A model generated the notes under the pieces. That model was not told the DNA's origin and searched no databases. It saw only the letters and a list, made by a program, of their open reading frames with translations. Positions 1 to 9,925 of a stretch of DNA of 64,000 nucleotides are shown here, one piece after another (positions within the stretch are counted from its first letter, which is position 1; each line of letters opens with the position of its first letter). The position numbers and the translations under genes were made by a program. The DNA is taken from NCBI GenBank assembly GCA_041396705.1, contig JAWKYB010000010.1, forward strand, positions 164,901 through 228,900. The letters run 5' to 3'. This DNA is from Alphaproteobacteria bacterium (lineage in GTDB: Bacteria > Pseudomonadota > Alphaproteobacteria > CALKHQ01).

Positions 1-775
1 CGCCAAGGCGTTTGCCCTGCAGTTGCCGGCCTGGCTGGTGCTCGACGCCGGCTTCCGGCTGTCGGCGAAGGCCGGCGGCATGGCCGAGGCGCTGGGTGCC
101 GTGAGGGCGCTGGCCGGTCGCAGCGCGCCCGACCGGGTTCGCATCCAGGCGCCGGTCCTGGTGCTGCCGGGGCTGTTCGAGCCGGCGTTCTGCAGCCGCC
201 TGATGGCGTTCTGGGACGAGGGCCACAAGGTCGCCGACCTGGTGTCGTCCTCCGCCGGCGATGCCGCGTCGGGCCGCGCCTATGCGGCGCTGAAGCGGCG
301 GACCGACGTCGCGGTCGACGACGCCGGGATCACCGCCGAGATCCGCCGCCGGCTGGCGCGCCGCGCCTTGCCGCAGATCGCCGCCGCGTTCCAGCGCCCG
401 GTCGACCATTTCGAGACGTTCCGCGTCGGCTGCTACGACGCGGCGACCGGCGGCCATTTCGGCCGTCACCGCGACAACACGACGCCCTATACCGCGCACC
501 GGCTGTTCGCCCTGACCGCGAACCTGAACGGCGACTACGAGGGTGGCGAGCTGGTCTTCCCGGAATTCGGCCGCCAGCGCTATCGCCCGGAGCCGGGCGG
601 CGGGGTGGTGTTCTCCTGCGCGCTGCTGCACGAGGCCTTGCCGGTGACGGCGGGGCGGCGCTTCGGCCTGTTCGGCTTCCTGTTCGACCGTGCCGGTGCC
701 GAGCAGGTCGGCCGCCGGCTGCAGCAGGAACGCGCCGCCGGCCGCGACCCCGAGGCTGCCTGGCGCAGCATGTAA
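1..775 (+). CDS. 2OG-Fe(II) oxygenase with redoxin-type N-terminus (5' end outside window)
   Basis: The reading frame is open from base 2, so the gene begins upstream; the TTG at 23 is internal. The visible part is the end of a thioredoxin-like fold followed by a prolyl-4-hydroxylase-type 2-oxoglutarate/Fe(II) dioxygenase domain. Its metal triad is visible as H-R-D (GRHRDN) and a distal His (LLHEALPV), and a following Arg (GRRFGLFGF) probably binds 2-oxoglutarate. Such enzymes hydroxylate Pro or other residues of proteins; the substrate here is unknown. The next gene is a close paralogue with the same layout, so this is a tandem duplication. The family call is secure; the exact role is not. 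Confidence 0.8.
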   Translation, partial: AKAFALQLPAWLVLDAGFRLSAKAGGMAEALGAVRALAGRSAPDRVRIQAPVLVLPGLFEPAFCSRLMAFWDEGHKVADLVSSSAGDAASGRAYAALKRRTDVAVDDAGITAEIRRRLARRALPQIAAAFQRPVDHFETFRVGCYDAATGGHFGRHRDNTTPYTAHRLFALTANLNGDYEGGELVFPEFGRQRYRPEPGGGVVFSCALLHEALPVTAGRRFGLFGFLFDRAGAEQVGRRLQQERAAGRDPEAAWRSM

Positions 776-860
776 CTTTCGCCATCGGCGCCTTGGTCGC
801 GTTTCCCGCCACCGCGCGCCGTGCTAAGGCAGCGGCACGCCAACCGATGGGGATTCGGCC

Positions 861-1915
861 ATGGCCCTGACCGCGGGCGACCTTGTGCCCAACATCACGA
901 TGCCCGGCCCGCAGGGCGAGCGGGTGGAACTGGGCGCGCGCTGGCGGGCGGGCTATGTGCAGGTGGTCGGCTTCGCCGATGCCGCCACCGCCGGCCCGAT
1001 GGTGGCCGCACTGCAGGCGCATCGCGCGACCCTAGCCGCCCTCGATGCGGTCGTCGCGGTCAGCGCGCCGGCGGGATGCTGGACAGCGATGCCGGCGGCG
1101 GACTGGCCGGTGGCGATGGCGGAGCGCGACTTCCAGCTGGCGCAGGCGTTGGGCGCCGCGCCACCGTGCCTGTGGGTGGTCGATCAGGCGCGGCGGCTGG
1201 TGGAAACGCTTCCATGGTCCGAGCTGCGGTTGCGGACGCCGTCGCGCTGGCCGAACGGCTGGAGGGGCGCACGCCGGCGGCGACCCTGCAGATGTCGCCG
1301 CCGGTGCTGGTGATCCCGCAGCTGTTCGAACCGGATTTCTGCCGGCGTCTGATCGCCTACTGGAACGACCATGACAAGCTGGCCGACATGGTCTCGACCG
1401 GCGATTTCCGCGGCGGCGGCCAGATCGCTGAGGCCAGCCTGAAGCGCCGGCTGGACACGCCGATCACCGATGTGGAGCTGACCCGGGCGATCGCCGAGCG
1501 GATGCAGCGCCGGGCCGGCCCGATGATCGGCAAGGCGTTCAAGACCGTCGCCAACCATTTCGAAACGTTCAAGATCGGCTGCTACGATGCGGCCAATGCC
1601 GGCGGCTTCGGCCGCCACTGGGACGACACCGCACCGAAGGCGGCGCACCGAAAGCTGGCGATGAGCGTCAATCTCAACACCGGCGAGTACGAGGGCGGCG
1701 AACTGGTCTTTCCCGAGTTCGGCCGCATCCGATATGCGCCGCCGAGCGGAACCGCGGTCGTGTTTTCCTGTTCGTTGCTGCACGAGGCCCTGCCGGTGAC
1801 ACGCGGCCGCCGGTTCGGGCTGTTCGGATTTTTCTTCGATGACCAGGGCGCGGCCCAGGTGCGGCAGTGGATCGAGGCCGACGGCGGGCGCATCCAGGTC
1901 GAACAGGCGCGTTGA
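861..1915 (+). CDS. Redoxin-domain / 2OG-Fe(II) oxygenase paralogue, frameshifted
   Basis: Starts at the ATG at 861. The first frame gives an AhpC/TSA (redoxin)-like domain of about 110 residues; the oxygenase domain follows in another frame after a switch near 1195-1220. The switch point is placed by alignment with the upstream paralogue. The span is 1055 nt, two short of a multiple of three, so one missing base restores about 351 residues. The catalytic H-W-D (GRHWDD), distal His (LLHEALPV) and Arg (GRRFGLFGF) are intact. The redoxin part lacks the T-x-x-C peroxidatic cysteine where the fold should carry it, so peroxidase activity is doubtful. The frameshift may be a sequence error or a real lesion. 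Confidence 0.75.
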
Positions 1916-1941
1916 GCGTCGCGAACGCACGGAGCAAGAGT

Positions 1942-4900
1942 GTGAAAAAGCTTCTCTACGGCCTTCTCGGGCTGGTGGTCCTGCTGGTCGCGGCGGTGTT
2001 GATCGTGCCCGCCGTGATCGACTGGAACGGCTACAAGGCCGAGCTGGCGCAGGAGGTGAAGGCCGCAACCGGCCGCGACCTGGTGATCGAGGGCGATATC
2101 GACGTGACCCTGCTGTGGTCGCCGCACGCCTCGGTCTCGGGCATCCGCTTCGCCAATGTCGAGGGCGGCAGCGAGCCGATGATGGCGACGCTGGAGAGCG
2201 CCAGCGCCGACATCGCGTTGTGGCCGCTGCTCGGCGGCGACGTCCAGGTCGAGAGCGTCACGCTGGTCAGGCCCGACATCCTGCTGGAGCGCACCGCCGA
2301 CGGCAGCGTGAACTGGAACATGGCCGCCGCGGCCGACGCCGAGGACGCGGTCGCCGCCAATCCGGGCGACGATTTCGACATGCGCCTGGACAAGGTGACC
2401 ATCGAGGACGGGCGCATCCGCTATGTCGAGGCGGGCGCGCCGATCGCGACGGTCGACGGCATCGACGCCGAGTTGTCGGCGGAATCGCTGCACGGCCCGT
2501 TCGCCGCCAATGGCACGGCAACGCTCAACGGCCTGCCGCTCAGCTTCGACGCCGGGATCGGCGCGCTGGCGACCGCGCCGGAACTGGCCATCCGGATCAA
2601 GACCGATGCAGGCAATGGCGAGGCGTCGGTCGATGGCAGCCTCGCCGACGGCGGATTCGACGGCACCGTCGTGCTCGCGGCGGAGGACGGCCGCGCGTTC
2701 GTGACCGGGCTCGCCCAGGCGGCCGGCCAGGCGGTCGAGGCGCCGGACATCCTTGCCGGCAAGTTCTCGGTTTACACCCGGCTGACGGTCGCCGGCGCCG
2801 ACATCGCCGCCGAGGACCTTGCCGTCACGCTGGGCGAATCGCGCCTCGCCGGCCATGCCCGCCTCGCCGGAACCGAGGCCGGGATGCAGTTCGACGTGGC
2901 GCTGGGCGGCGAGAAGCTCGACCTCGACGCCGTGCTGGCGGCCGTGCAGCCGGCGTCCGACGAATCCGCGGAGGGCGACAGCGGTTTCGCCTTCCCACCC
3001 GGATTCGGCGGCACGCTGGTCGTCGACATCGACGAGGTGGTGCTGAACGGCGGCAGCCTTGCCGACGTGGCGCTGACCGCGACGCTGGCGGACCAGGTCC
3101 TCGTTCTCGACCGGGCCTCGGCCACGCTGCCGGGCAACTCGCCGGTGGCCCTGGCGGGCCGTCTCGCCGGCTCCGAGACGGGGCCGAGCTTTGCCGGCTC
3201 GCTCGACATGTCGTCCGGCAACCCGCGCCAGCTGCTGGCATGGGCCGGGATGGACGCGTCCGGCCTGCCGGATGGTCGGGTCCAGTCACTGGCGCTGGCC
3301 AGCCAGGTGCAGTATGGCGGCGGCGCCGTGCAGCTCGACCGCTTCACTCTGACGGTCGACGAGACCACGGCAAACGGCTCGCTCGACCTCGACATGGGTG
3401 CCCGCACGCGGCTGGTGCTCAGCGCAGAAGTGGATCGGATCGACGTCGACGCCTACACCGCCGGTGGCGGATCCGGCGGCGAGGGCGGCGGCAGCGGCGG
3501 CAACCCGCTGGCGGCCCTCGACGCGACCGTCAACCTGGCCATCGGCATCGCCGCGGTCGGCGGCACCGACTACAGCAACGTGACGGTGGCCGCGACGGCG
3601 CAGGACGGCCTGCTGACGATCCAGGAGCTGTCGGGGGTCGGTCTGGGCGGCACCGCCTTCGCCCTCAGCGGCGTGGTCTCCGATCCCGCGGCGCCGGCCT
3701 TCGCGCTCGATTTCAACATCAGCCACCCGAACCTGCAGCAGCTGGCCGCGGCGCTGACCGGCGACGGCAGCGGGCTGCCGGCGGTCGCAATGTCGGCGGC
3801 AGGCGGCGCGGTTGCCGAGGGCGGCCAGCTGACCATCAGCAACCTCGATGCGCGGCTGGGCGCGAGCGACATCCGCGGCACGATCACCGCCACGCTCGGC
3901 GCGCCGGTGCAGGCCAGTGCCGAGCTGCAGTCCAACATGCTCGATCTCGACAGCCTGCTGCCCGGCGGCAGCGGCAGCGGCGGCGGGGGCGGCGAGCGCT
4001 GGTCGCACGAGCCGCTGGACCTGGCCGCGCTGCGCGGCGTCAATGCCGACATCGCCTGGACCGTCGGCCGCCTGGTGATGACGCCGACCGGGATGGACAA
4101 TGCACAGCTGCATGCGACGCTGGCCGATGGCGTGCTGACCCTGGACAGCCTGACCGGCAGCATCGGCGGCGGGCCGGTTTCGGTCAGCGCGACAGTGAAC
4201 AGCAACCAGGGACCGGCGATCTCGCTGTCGCTCAGCGGCAGCGGCGTGACCTTCGAGCCGGGCGTGCTGTCGATCGGCGGCGTCTCGCTGGACGGCGCCC
4301 AGATCGATCTCGACGTGCAGGTCAGCGGTGCCGGCGCCTCGATGGCCGACATCGTGTCGGCGCTCAACGGCTCCGCTTCGCTCTCGGTCGGCGGCGGCGT
4401 CATCAACGGCCTCGACCTGTCGGGCTGGCGCGATGTCATCAACGGCCTCGGCGGCGGGCTCGACATCGGTAACATCGGCAACCTGGCCGGCATGGTGCAG
4501 GGGCTCGGCGGCGGCTTCGAGCAGAGCATCCTCGGCGGCCAGACGCCGATCGGCGCGCTGACCGGTACCTTCACTATCGCCAACGGCCAGGTGTTCAGCG
4601 ACGACCTGACCCTCAGCACCGATGTCGCCGAGGTCACCATGAACGGCGGCGTCAGCCTGCCGCAGTGGACGATCAGCTCGCTGGGCCAGGCGCTGATCCG
4701 CCAGCTGATCTTCGAGGAAGCGCCGGCGATCCCGTTCGGCCTCGGCGGCTCGCTTGACAGCCCGCAGTTCGAGCCGGATTTCGCCGCGCTGCAGCTGTTC
4801 CTCGGCACCGACGTGCTGGGCCTGTCGCTGGACCAGCTGCCGCAGAACCTGCTGGCCGGCCTGCCGATCGAGGGGCTGACGCCCGGCATGCTGCAGGGCG

Positions 4901-6099
4901 TGGACCCGCAGGCGCTGATCCAGGGCCTGACCTCCGGCCAGGGCCGGATCGGGCCGGAGATGTTCCAGGGTCTGCTCGGCGGCGGCGGTGCCGGCGGCAG
5001 CCTGGTGCCGCAACCGGAACAGCTGATGCAGCAGCTGCTCAACGGCAGCCTCGGGGCGGACACCGGCGGAGAGGCCGGCACCGCTGCCGTACCGGCGCCG
5101 TCGCCGGCCGAAGCGTTGCAGCAGCTGCTCGGTGCCGGCCAGTTCGAGACGCCGGAGAACCCGGCCAGCGTCGAGGACGTGCTGCACCTCGACACGCCGG
5201 AGGAGATCGGCGGCGCGCTCGGCGACACGGTCAACGACCTGCTCGGGACCGGCGGCGCGGATCCGCAGCCGGCGGCGCCGGAACCGACGGCAGACGGCGA
5301 CAGCCGAGACTGCGCCCGAGCCGGTCGCCGAGCCGGATGCCGAGGCCGAGCCGGCTGGCGACGCGCAGCCGACGGCGGAGCCGGAGCAGGCGGCCGAGCC
5401 GGCCGAGCCGGCCGCGCCGGAAACGGCTGCGGAGCCCGAAGCGAAACCCAGCCCGAAGCGGAAGCCGAGCCGGAGGCGGTCGACGGTGCGCCGACGGCGG
5501 AGCTGAGCAGGCGCCGGCCGCAGACGCGGTGCCGTCCGGAAGCGACGCAGGAGGCTGCACCGGAGCCGACCGCGGAACCCGAGCCTGCTGCGGAGCCGCT
5601 GGAGCCGGCGAGCGAACCCGAAGCGGTCGAACCGGAGGCGGCAACCGAGCCCGAACCGGCGGCCGAACCCGAAGCGGTCGAGCCGACCGCCGTGCCTGAG
5701 ACCCCGGCCGATGCGGCCGAGCCCGAGCCGGAAACCGCTGTCGAGCCGGAGATCCTGCCGGAGGACGGCCAGCCCGCGACCGAACCGGAAGCGGCCGTCG
5801 AACCCGCCGTCGAGCCGGAGGCGGCCGCTGAGCCTGCGCCGGAGCCTGCCGCCGCGGAGCCCGAGGCTGTTGTGGAGCCGGAGGCGGTCGTGGAGCCCGA
5901 ACCCGTGCCGGAGCCCGCAGCGACGGCGGAGCCGGACGTGATCGAGCAGGCCGGCGACGCGGTCGAGGGCGCCACCGACGAGGCGATCGAGATCATCGAG
6001 GATGCGGCCGGCGCGGCCGATCAGGCGACCGACGAAGTGATCGAGGGGGCCGGCGAGGCCGTCGACCAGGCGCAGGAGCTGATCGAGGACGTGTTCTGA
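1942..6099 (+). CDS. AsmA-family envelope protein with long Pro/Glu/Ala-rich tail
   Basis: The GTG at 1942 follows a GGAG at 1931-1934. The 1385-residue product has an N-terminal membrane segment (about residues 4-24) followed by VIDWNGYK, typical of AsmA proteins, and a long repetitive beta-rich periplasmic region. An AsmA_2-like segment with G-x-(L/V)-x-(L/I) and GGxVS repeats lies at about residues 690-930. AsmA/TamB-like proteins are thought to bridge the inner and outer membranes in lipid transport or outer-membrane biogenesis. From about residue 1100 the protein becomes a low-complexity tail rich in PEP and AEP. Within the tail the PE-rich reading switches frame near 5300, 5445, 5500 and 5535 and returns each time, suggesting compensating indels. 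The region from 5300 to 5540 is therefore uncertain. Confidence 0.85.
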   Translation: MKKLLYGLLGLVVLLVAAVLIVPAVIDWNGYKAELAQEVKAATGRDLVIEGDIDVTLLWSPHASVSGIRFANVEGGSEPMMATLESASADIALWPLLGGDVQVESVTLVRPDILLERTADGSVNWNMAAAADAEDAVAANPGDDFDMRLDKVTIEDGRIRYVEAGAPIATVDGIDAELSAESLHGPFAANGTATLNGLPLSFDAGIGALATAPELAIRIKTDAGNGEASVDGSLADGGFDGTVVLAAEDGRAFVTGLAQAAGQAVEAPDILAGKFSVYTRLTVAGADIAAEDLAVTLGESRLAGHARLAGTEAGMQFDVALGGEKLDLDAVLAAVQPASDESAEGDSGFAFPPGFGGTLVVDIDEVVLNGGSLADVALTATLADQVLVLDRASATLPGNSPVALAGRLAGSETGPSFAGSLDMSSGNPRQLLAWAGMDASGLPDGRVQSLALASQVQYGGGAVQLDRFTLTVDETTANGSLDLDMGARTRLVLSAEVDRIDVDAYTAGGGSGGEGGGSGGNPLAALDATVNLAIGIAAVGGTDYSNVTVAATAQDGLLTIQELSGVGLGGTAFALSGVVSDPAAPAFALDFNISHPNLQQLAAALTGDGSGLPAVAMSAAGGAVAEGGQLTISNLDARLGASDIRGTITATLGAPVQASAELQSNMLDLDSLLPGGSGSGGGGGERWSHEPLDLAALRGVNADIAWTVGRLVMTPTGMDNAQLHATLADGVLTLDSLTGSIGGGPVSVSATVNSNQGPAISLSLSGSGVTFEPGVLSIGGVSLDGAQIDLDVQVSGAGASMADIVSALNGSASLSVGGGVINGLDLSGWRDVINGLGGGLDIGNIGNLAGMVQGLGGGFEQSILGGQTPIGALTGTFTIANGQVFSDDLTLSTDVAEVTMNGGVSLPQWTISSLGQALIRQLIFEEAPAIPFGLGGSLDSPQFEPDFAALQLFLGTDVLGLSLDQLPQNLLAGLPIEGLTPGMLQGVDPQALIQGLTSGQGRIGPEMFQGLLGGGGAGGSLVPQPEQLMQQLLNGSLGADTGGEAGTAAVPAPSPAEALQQLLGAGQFETPENPASVEDVLHLDTPEEIGGALGDTVNDLLGTGGADPQPAAPEPTADGDSRDCARAGRRAGCRGRAGWRRAADGGAGAGGRAGRAGRAGNGCGARSETQPEAEAEPEAVDGAPTAELSRRRPQTRCRPEATQEAAPEPTAEPEPAAEPLEPASEPEAVEPEAATEPEPAAEPEAVEPTAVPETPADAAEPEPETAVEPEILPEDGQPATEPEAAVEPAVEPEAAAEPAPEPAAAEPEAVVEPEAVVEPEPVPEPAATAEPDVIEQAGDAVEGATDEAIEIIEDAAGAADQATDEVIEGAGEAVDQAQELIEDVF

Positions 6100-6151
6100 C
6101 GGCGGCTGTCAGCGCCGCTCTGGCGGTGGCGCCGTGAATGGAATGTCAGGC

Positions 6152-6192
6152 CGCCGGGACGGATCGCGTGGTGGGGCCGATCCGTCCCGGCG
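6152..6192. terminator. Long hairpin between convergent genes
   Basis: A perfect 15-bp inverted repeat (6152-6166 with 6178-6192, core gggacggatcg / cgatccgtccc) with an 11-nt loop lies between the ends of the plus-strand AsmA gene and the minus-strand small secreted gene. The location suggests a bidirectional transcription terminator. No T-run follows on either side, so the function is inferred from position and stem stability. Confidence 0.55.
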
Positions 6193-6303
6193 CTGACGGG
6201 GCCGCCGCCGGCTCCAGGGTGGTGGGAGCACTGGCCGGCAGGCGGTCCGACACGGCACCAGGTCACCGCAACCGGGGCCGCGCATTCGATCTGGCGTCGC
6301 GCG

Positions 6304-6669
6304 TTACTGGATCGACGCGGCGCAGGTGAACGGGTAGGGCGCCGCGCCGGCGTGGATCACGGCACCCGGGGCGAGCCCCGGCAGCCCGGTATTGGCCATG
6401 CCGCTGTGACCGCCGTTGGTGTGCCAGACGATCTGGGTGCCCGGCGCGATGGCCTGGCTGCCGTTGTTGCGGATCAGCACGTCGGCGAGTACGTCGCCGC
6501 TGCCCATCATGCAGGTCAACTGCGGCAGCACCACGCCGGGAACGGCGGGGCCGATCTGCAGGTCCTGGGCGGCGCCGAAGCGCTGCGGCTGGTTGTCGGC
6601 GTGGGCCACGGTCGCAGCGCCGAAAGCGGCGGCGAGCGCGACGGCGGCGAGCATGCGGGAGGTCGTCAT
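6304..6669 (-). CDS. Small secreted protein of unknown function
   Basis: A 121-residue protein starting at the ATG at 6669, preceded by an AAAGGAA ribosome-binding site. Residues 1-24 form a clear Sec signal peptide (Ala-rich hydrophobic stretch, cleavage after AHA or HAD). The mature part has two cysteines (LTCMM and FTCAA, possibly a disulfide) and a beta-rich look with VLIRNNGSQAIAPGTQI, which recalls bacterial Ig-like or CARDB-type folds; this is only a resemblance. It is convergent with the AsmA gene. No family is recognised. Confidence 0.6.
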   Translation of the reverse strand: MTTSRMLAAVALAAAFGAATVAHADNQPQRFGAAQDLQIGPAVPGVVLPQLTCMMGSGDVLADVLIRNNGSQAIAPGTQIVWHTNGGHSGMANTGLPGLAPGAVIHAGAAPYPFTCAASIQ

Positions 6670-6788
6670 CGCTTGGTTCCTTTCCGGTTCCACGCGCTAG
6701 GCGCGCCTCGTTGCCCGGTAAGTCGCCGTGACGGCGCATCGGGTTCAATGGCCCTAACGATTTTTTTCGAATGGGCGGATCGGGCGCG

Positions 6789-7028
6789 CTACAGCCCCGC
6801 GCGCCGCTTCAGGTCGGCAACCACCAGCAGCCTTAGCGCGCTCGACAGGTTGGCTTGGCTGCGGGCGGCGTCGACCGCGGTGACCAGGCCATTCAGGGTC
6901 AGGCCGCGCGCGGCGGCGATGCGGCGCAATTCGTCCCAGAACGGCGCTTCCAGCGACACGCTGGTGGGGTGGCCGGCGATGCGGACGGAACGCTTGACGA
7001 CGGCGCTCGGCTCGCCGTCCGCCGCCAC
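6789..7028 (-). CDS. Ribbon-helix-helix domain protein
   Basis: A 79-residue protein with the sequence pattern of the RHH_4 family: a short beta strand (SVRIAGHPTSVSLE) followed by two helices (FWDELRRIAAARGLTLNGLV). Such proteins bind DNA as dimers, but this subfamily is largely uncharacterised. It begins 16 bp after the fumC stop and is probably co-transcribed with it. No target operator is identifiable. Confidence 0.75.
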   Translation of the reverse strand: MAADGEPSAVVKRSVRIAGHPTSVSLEAPFWDELRRIAAARGLTLNGLVTAVDAARSQANLSSALRLLVVADLKRRAGL

Positions 7029-7044
7029 GTCGGCCGCCCGCGCT

Positions 7045-8439
<1,395 letters not shown>

Positions 8440-8607
8440 GGGGGCGTCTCCTGGTGCTGGGCGGCCTGATCGGCTGCGGCGGGCGGCGCGATCATAGCCA
8501 GGATGATCCGCCGGTCGAGGCCGAATTTTGCCGGCGTTGGGGGCTCGAAGCACCGCCTCGATCTGCTATAAGGCGGGCGCCCGTCGCTTTCGCCCCGGAG
8601 ACCGCCC

Positions 8608-9246
8608 ATGAGCCGACTCGTCCTGCTGCGCCACGGCCAGAGCCAGTGGAACCTGGAGAACCGCTTCACCGGATGGCACGACGTCGACCTGAGCCCGCTG
8701 GGCGAGGACGAGGCGCGGGTCGGCGGCGAGCGCATGCACGACATCCGCTTCGACGTGGTGTTCACCTCGACGCTGAAGCGCGCGATCCGCACCGCGGAGA
8801 TCGCGCTGGCGGCCAGCGGCCCGGCCAACGCCCACCTACATGGGCCCGACGGCTGGAAGCTGGTCAAGCACGACGATCTGCGCGAGCGCGACTATGGCGA
8901 CCTGGTCGGTCTCAACAAGGCCGAGACGGCACAGAAGTTCGGCGACGAGCAGGTGCGGCTGTGGCGGCGCAGCTATTCGACCCGGCCGCCGGGCGGCGAA
9001 AGCCTGGAGGACGTGGTCGCGCGGGTGACGCCCTATTGGGACAGCCACATCCGGCCGGAGGTCGAGGCCGGCAAGAACGTGCTGGTTGCGGCGCACGGCA
9101 ACACCGTGCGCGCGCTGCTGGTGGTGCTGGGCGAATACGATACCGCCGCGATCCCCACGGTGGAGATCCCCACCGGCGTGCCGCTGGTGTTCGACTTCGC
9201 CGACGGCCGACTCGGCAAGGGCCACTATCTCGACGGCGACGAGTAG
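8608..9246 (+). CDS. gpmA: 2,3-bisphosphoglycerate-dependent phosphoglycerate mutase
   Basis: A 212-residue member of the histidine phosphatase superfamily that interconverts 3- and 2-phosphoglycerate in glycolysis/gluconeogenesis. The phosphohistidine motif RHGQSQWN is at residues 8-15, with TGWHDVDLSPLG, SxLKRAIRTAE, the RDYGDLVGLNK loop (acid/base Glu/Asp region) and the second catalytic His in VAAHGNT. It is transcribed divergently from fumC. Start ATG with a GGAG upstream. A TATAAG hexamer at 8567-8572 could be part of its promoter, but no good -35 box is seen. Confidence 0.93.
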   Translation: MSRLVLLRHGQSQWNLENRFTGWHDVDLSPLGEDEARVGGERMHDIRFDVVFTSTLKRAIRTAEIALAASGPANAHLHGPDGWKLVKHDDLRERDYGDLVGLNKAETAQKFGDEQVRLWRRSYSTRPPGGESLEDVVARVTPYWDSHIRPEVEAGKNVLVAAHGNTVRALLVVLGEYDTAAIPTVEIPTGVPLVFDFADGRLGKGHYLDGDE

Positions 9247-9257
9247 GCCGGCACCGG

Positions 9258-9893
9258 TCAGTCCGCCGGCGGACCGTTCGACCGGCGCCGCCGGCGACGG
9301 CGGAACCACCACCAGCCGCCGGCGATGGCGAGCAGCAGCAGCGGTACGCCGATCGCGGCCACCCAGCCGAGGTGGCGCAGCAGATAAGGGATCACGTGCA
9401 GTTCGCTGCCGAACTCATAGGCCAGCGTCGACCACGTGCCCACCCATAGCGCCGCGCCGATCACGTTGGCGATCAGGAATGCCAGCCAGTGCATGCCGGC
9501 GGCGCCGGCCGCCAGGCCGTTCAGCTGGCGCAGCAGCACCACGAAGCGGGCGAACGCCACGATGATCGGGCCGCGGCGCTGGATGATCGCCTCGACCTTG
9601 TCCATCCGGGCGTGGGTGATGCCGAAGCGGGCGCCGTGGCGCACGATCAGCGGCCGCCCGCCGAAACGGCCGATGGCATAGCCGAGGTTGTCGCCGAGCA
9701 CCGCGGCGACGAACGCGGTCAGCGCCACCGCGACGATGTTGATCTGGCCGGTGGCGGCGAAGGCGGAGAACAGGATGATCATGGTCTCGCCCGGCACCGG
9801 CATGCCGAAGGACTCGATGAAGACGCCGGCGAACAGCCCGGGCAGGCCGAGGCCGCGCAGCATCGCTTCGATGTCGGCCAGCCAGGATTCCAT
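9258..9893 (-). CDS. DedA-family membrane protein
   Basis: A 211-residue inner-membrane protein of the DedA/SNARE-associated (VTT) family. It shows the family's early E-S-F-G-(M/F)-P-V-P-G-E motif (about residues 26-36), the G-D-N-x-G-Y-x-x-G-R-x-G-G motif and F-x-R-x-x-x-x-L-R-x-x-x-x-x-x-A-G. These proteins are linked to polyprenyl-phosphate or phospholipid translocation and to proton-motive-force homeostasis. The C-terminus is a short run of arginines after the last membrane segment. It lies downstream of the TIM-barrel gene on the same strand (32 bp), and converges on gpmA with 11 bp between stops. Confidence 0.88.
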   Translation of the reverse strand: MESWLADIEAMLRGLGLPGLFAGVFIESFGMPVPGETMIILFSAFAATGQINIVAVALTAFVAAVLGDNLGYAIGRFGGRPLIVRHGARFGITHARMDKVEAIIQRRGPIIVAFARFVVLLRQLNGLAAGAAGMHWLAFLIANVIGAALWVGTWSTLAYEFGSELHVIPYLLRHLGWVAAIGVPLLLLAIAGGWWWFRRRRRRRSNGPPAD

Positions 9894-9925
9894 CGTCGTG
9901 AGTCAGGTCGCGCGGGTCTGGCCGC

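Noticed and set aside
1582..5187. Long minus-strand and alternate-frame open frames across the AsmA and oxygenase genes
   Set aside because: Shadow frames from GC-rich codon bias, Arg/Pro/Ala-rich with no domains; the sense genes have clear motifs and start sites.
5295..5545. Programmed ribosomal frameshifting in the AsmA tail
   Set aside because: No slippery heptamer or downstream stem was seen, and four separate switches in low-complexity DNA fit small indels better.
6759..6767. Run of seven T after a small hairpin as a terminator
   Set aside because: It would stop plus-strand transcription, but no plus-strand gene ends nearby, and the hairpin stem is only five bp.
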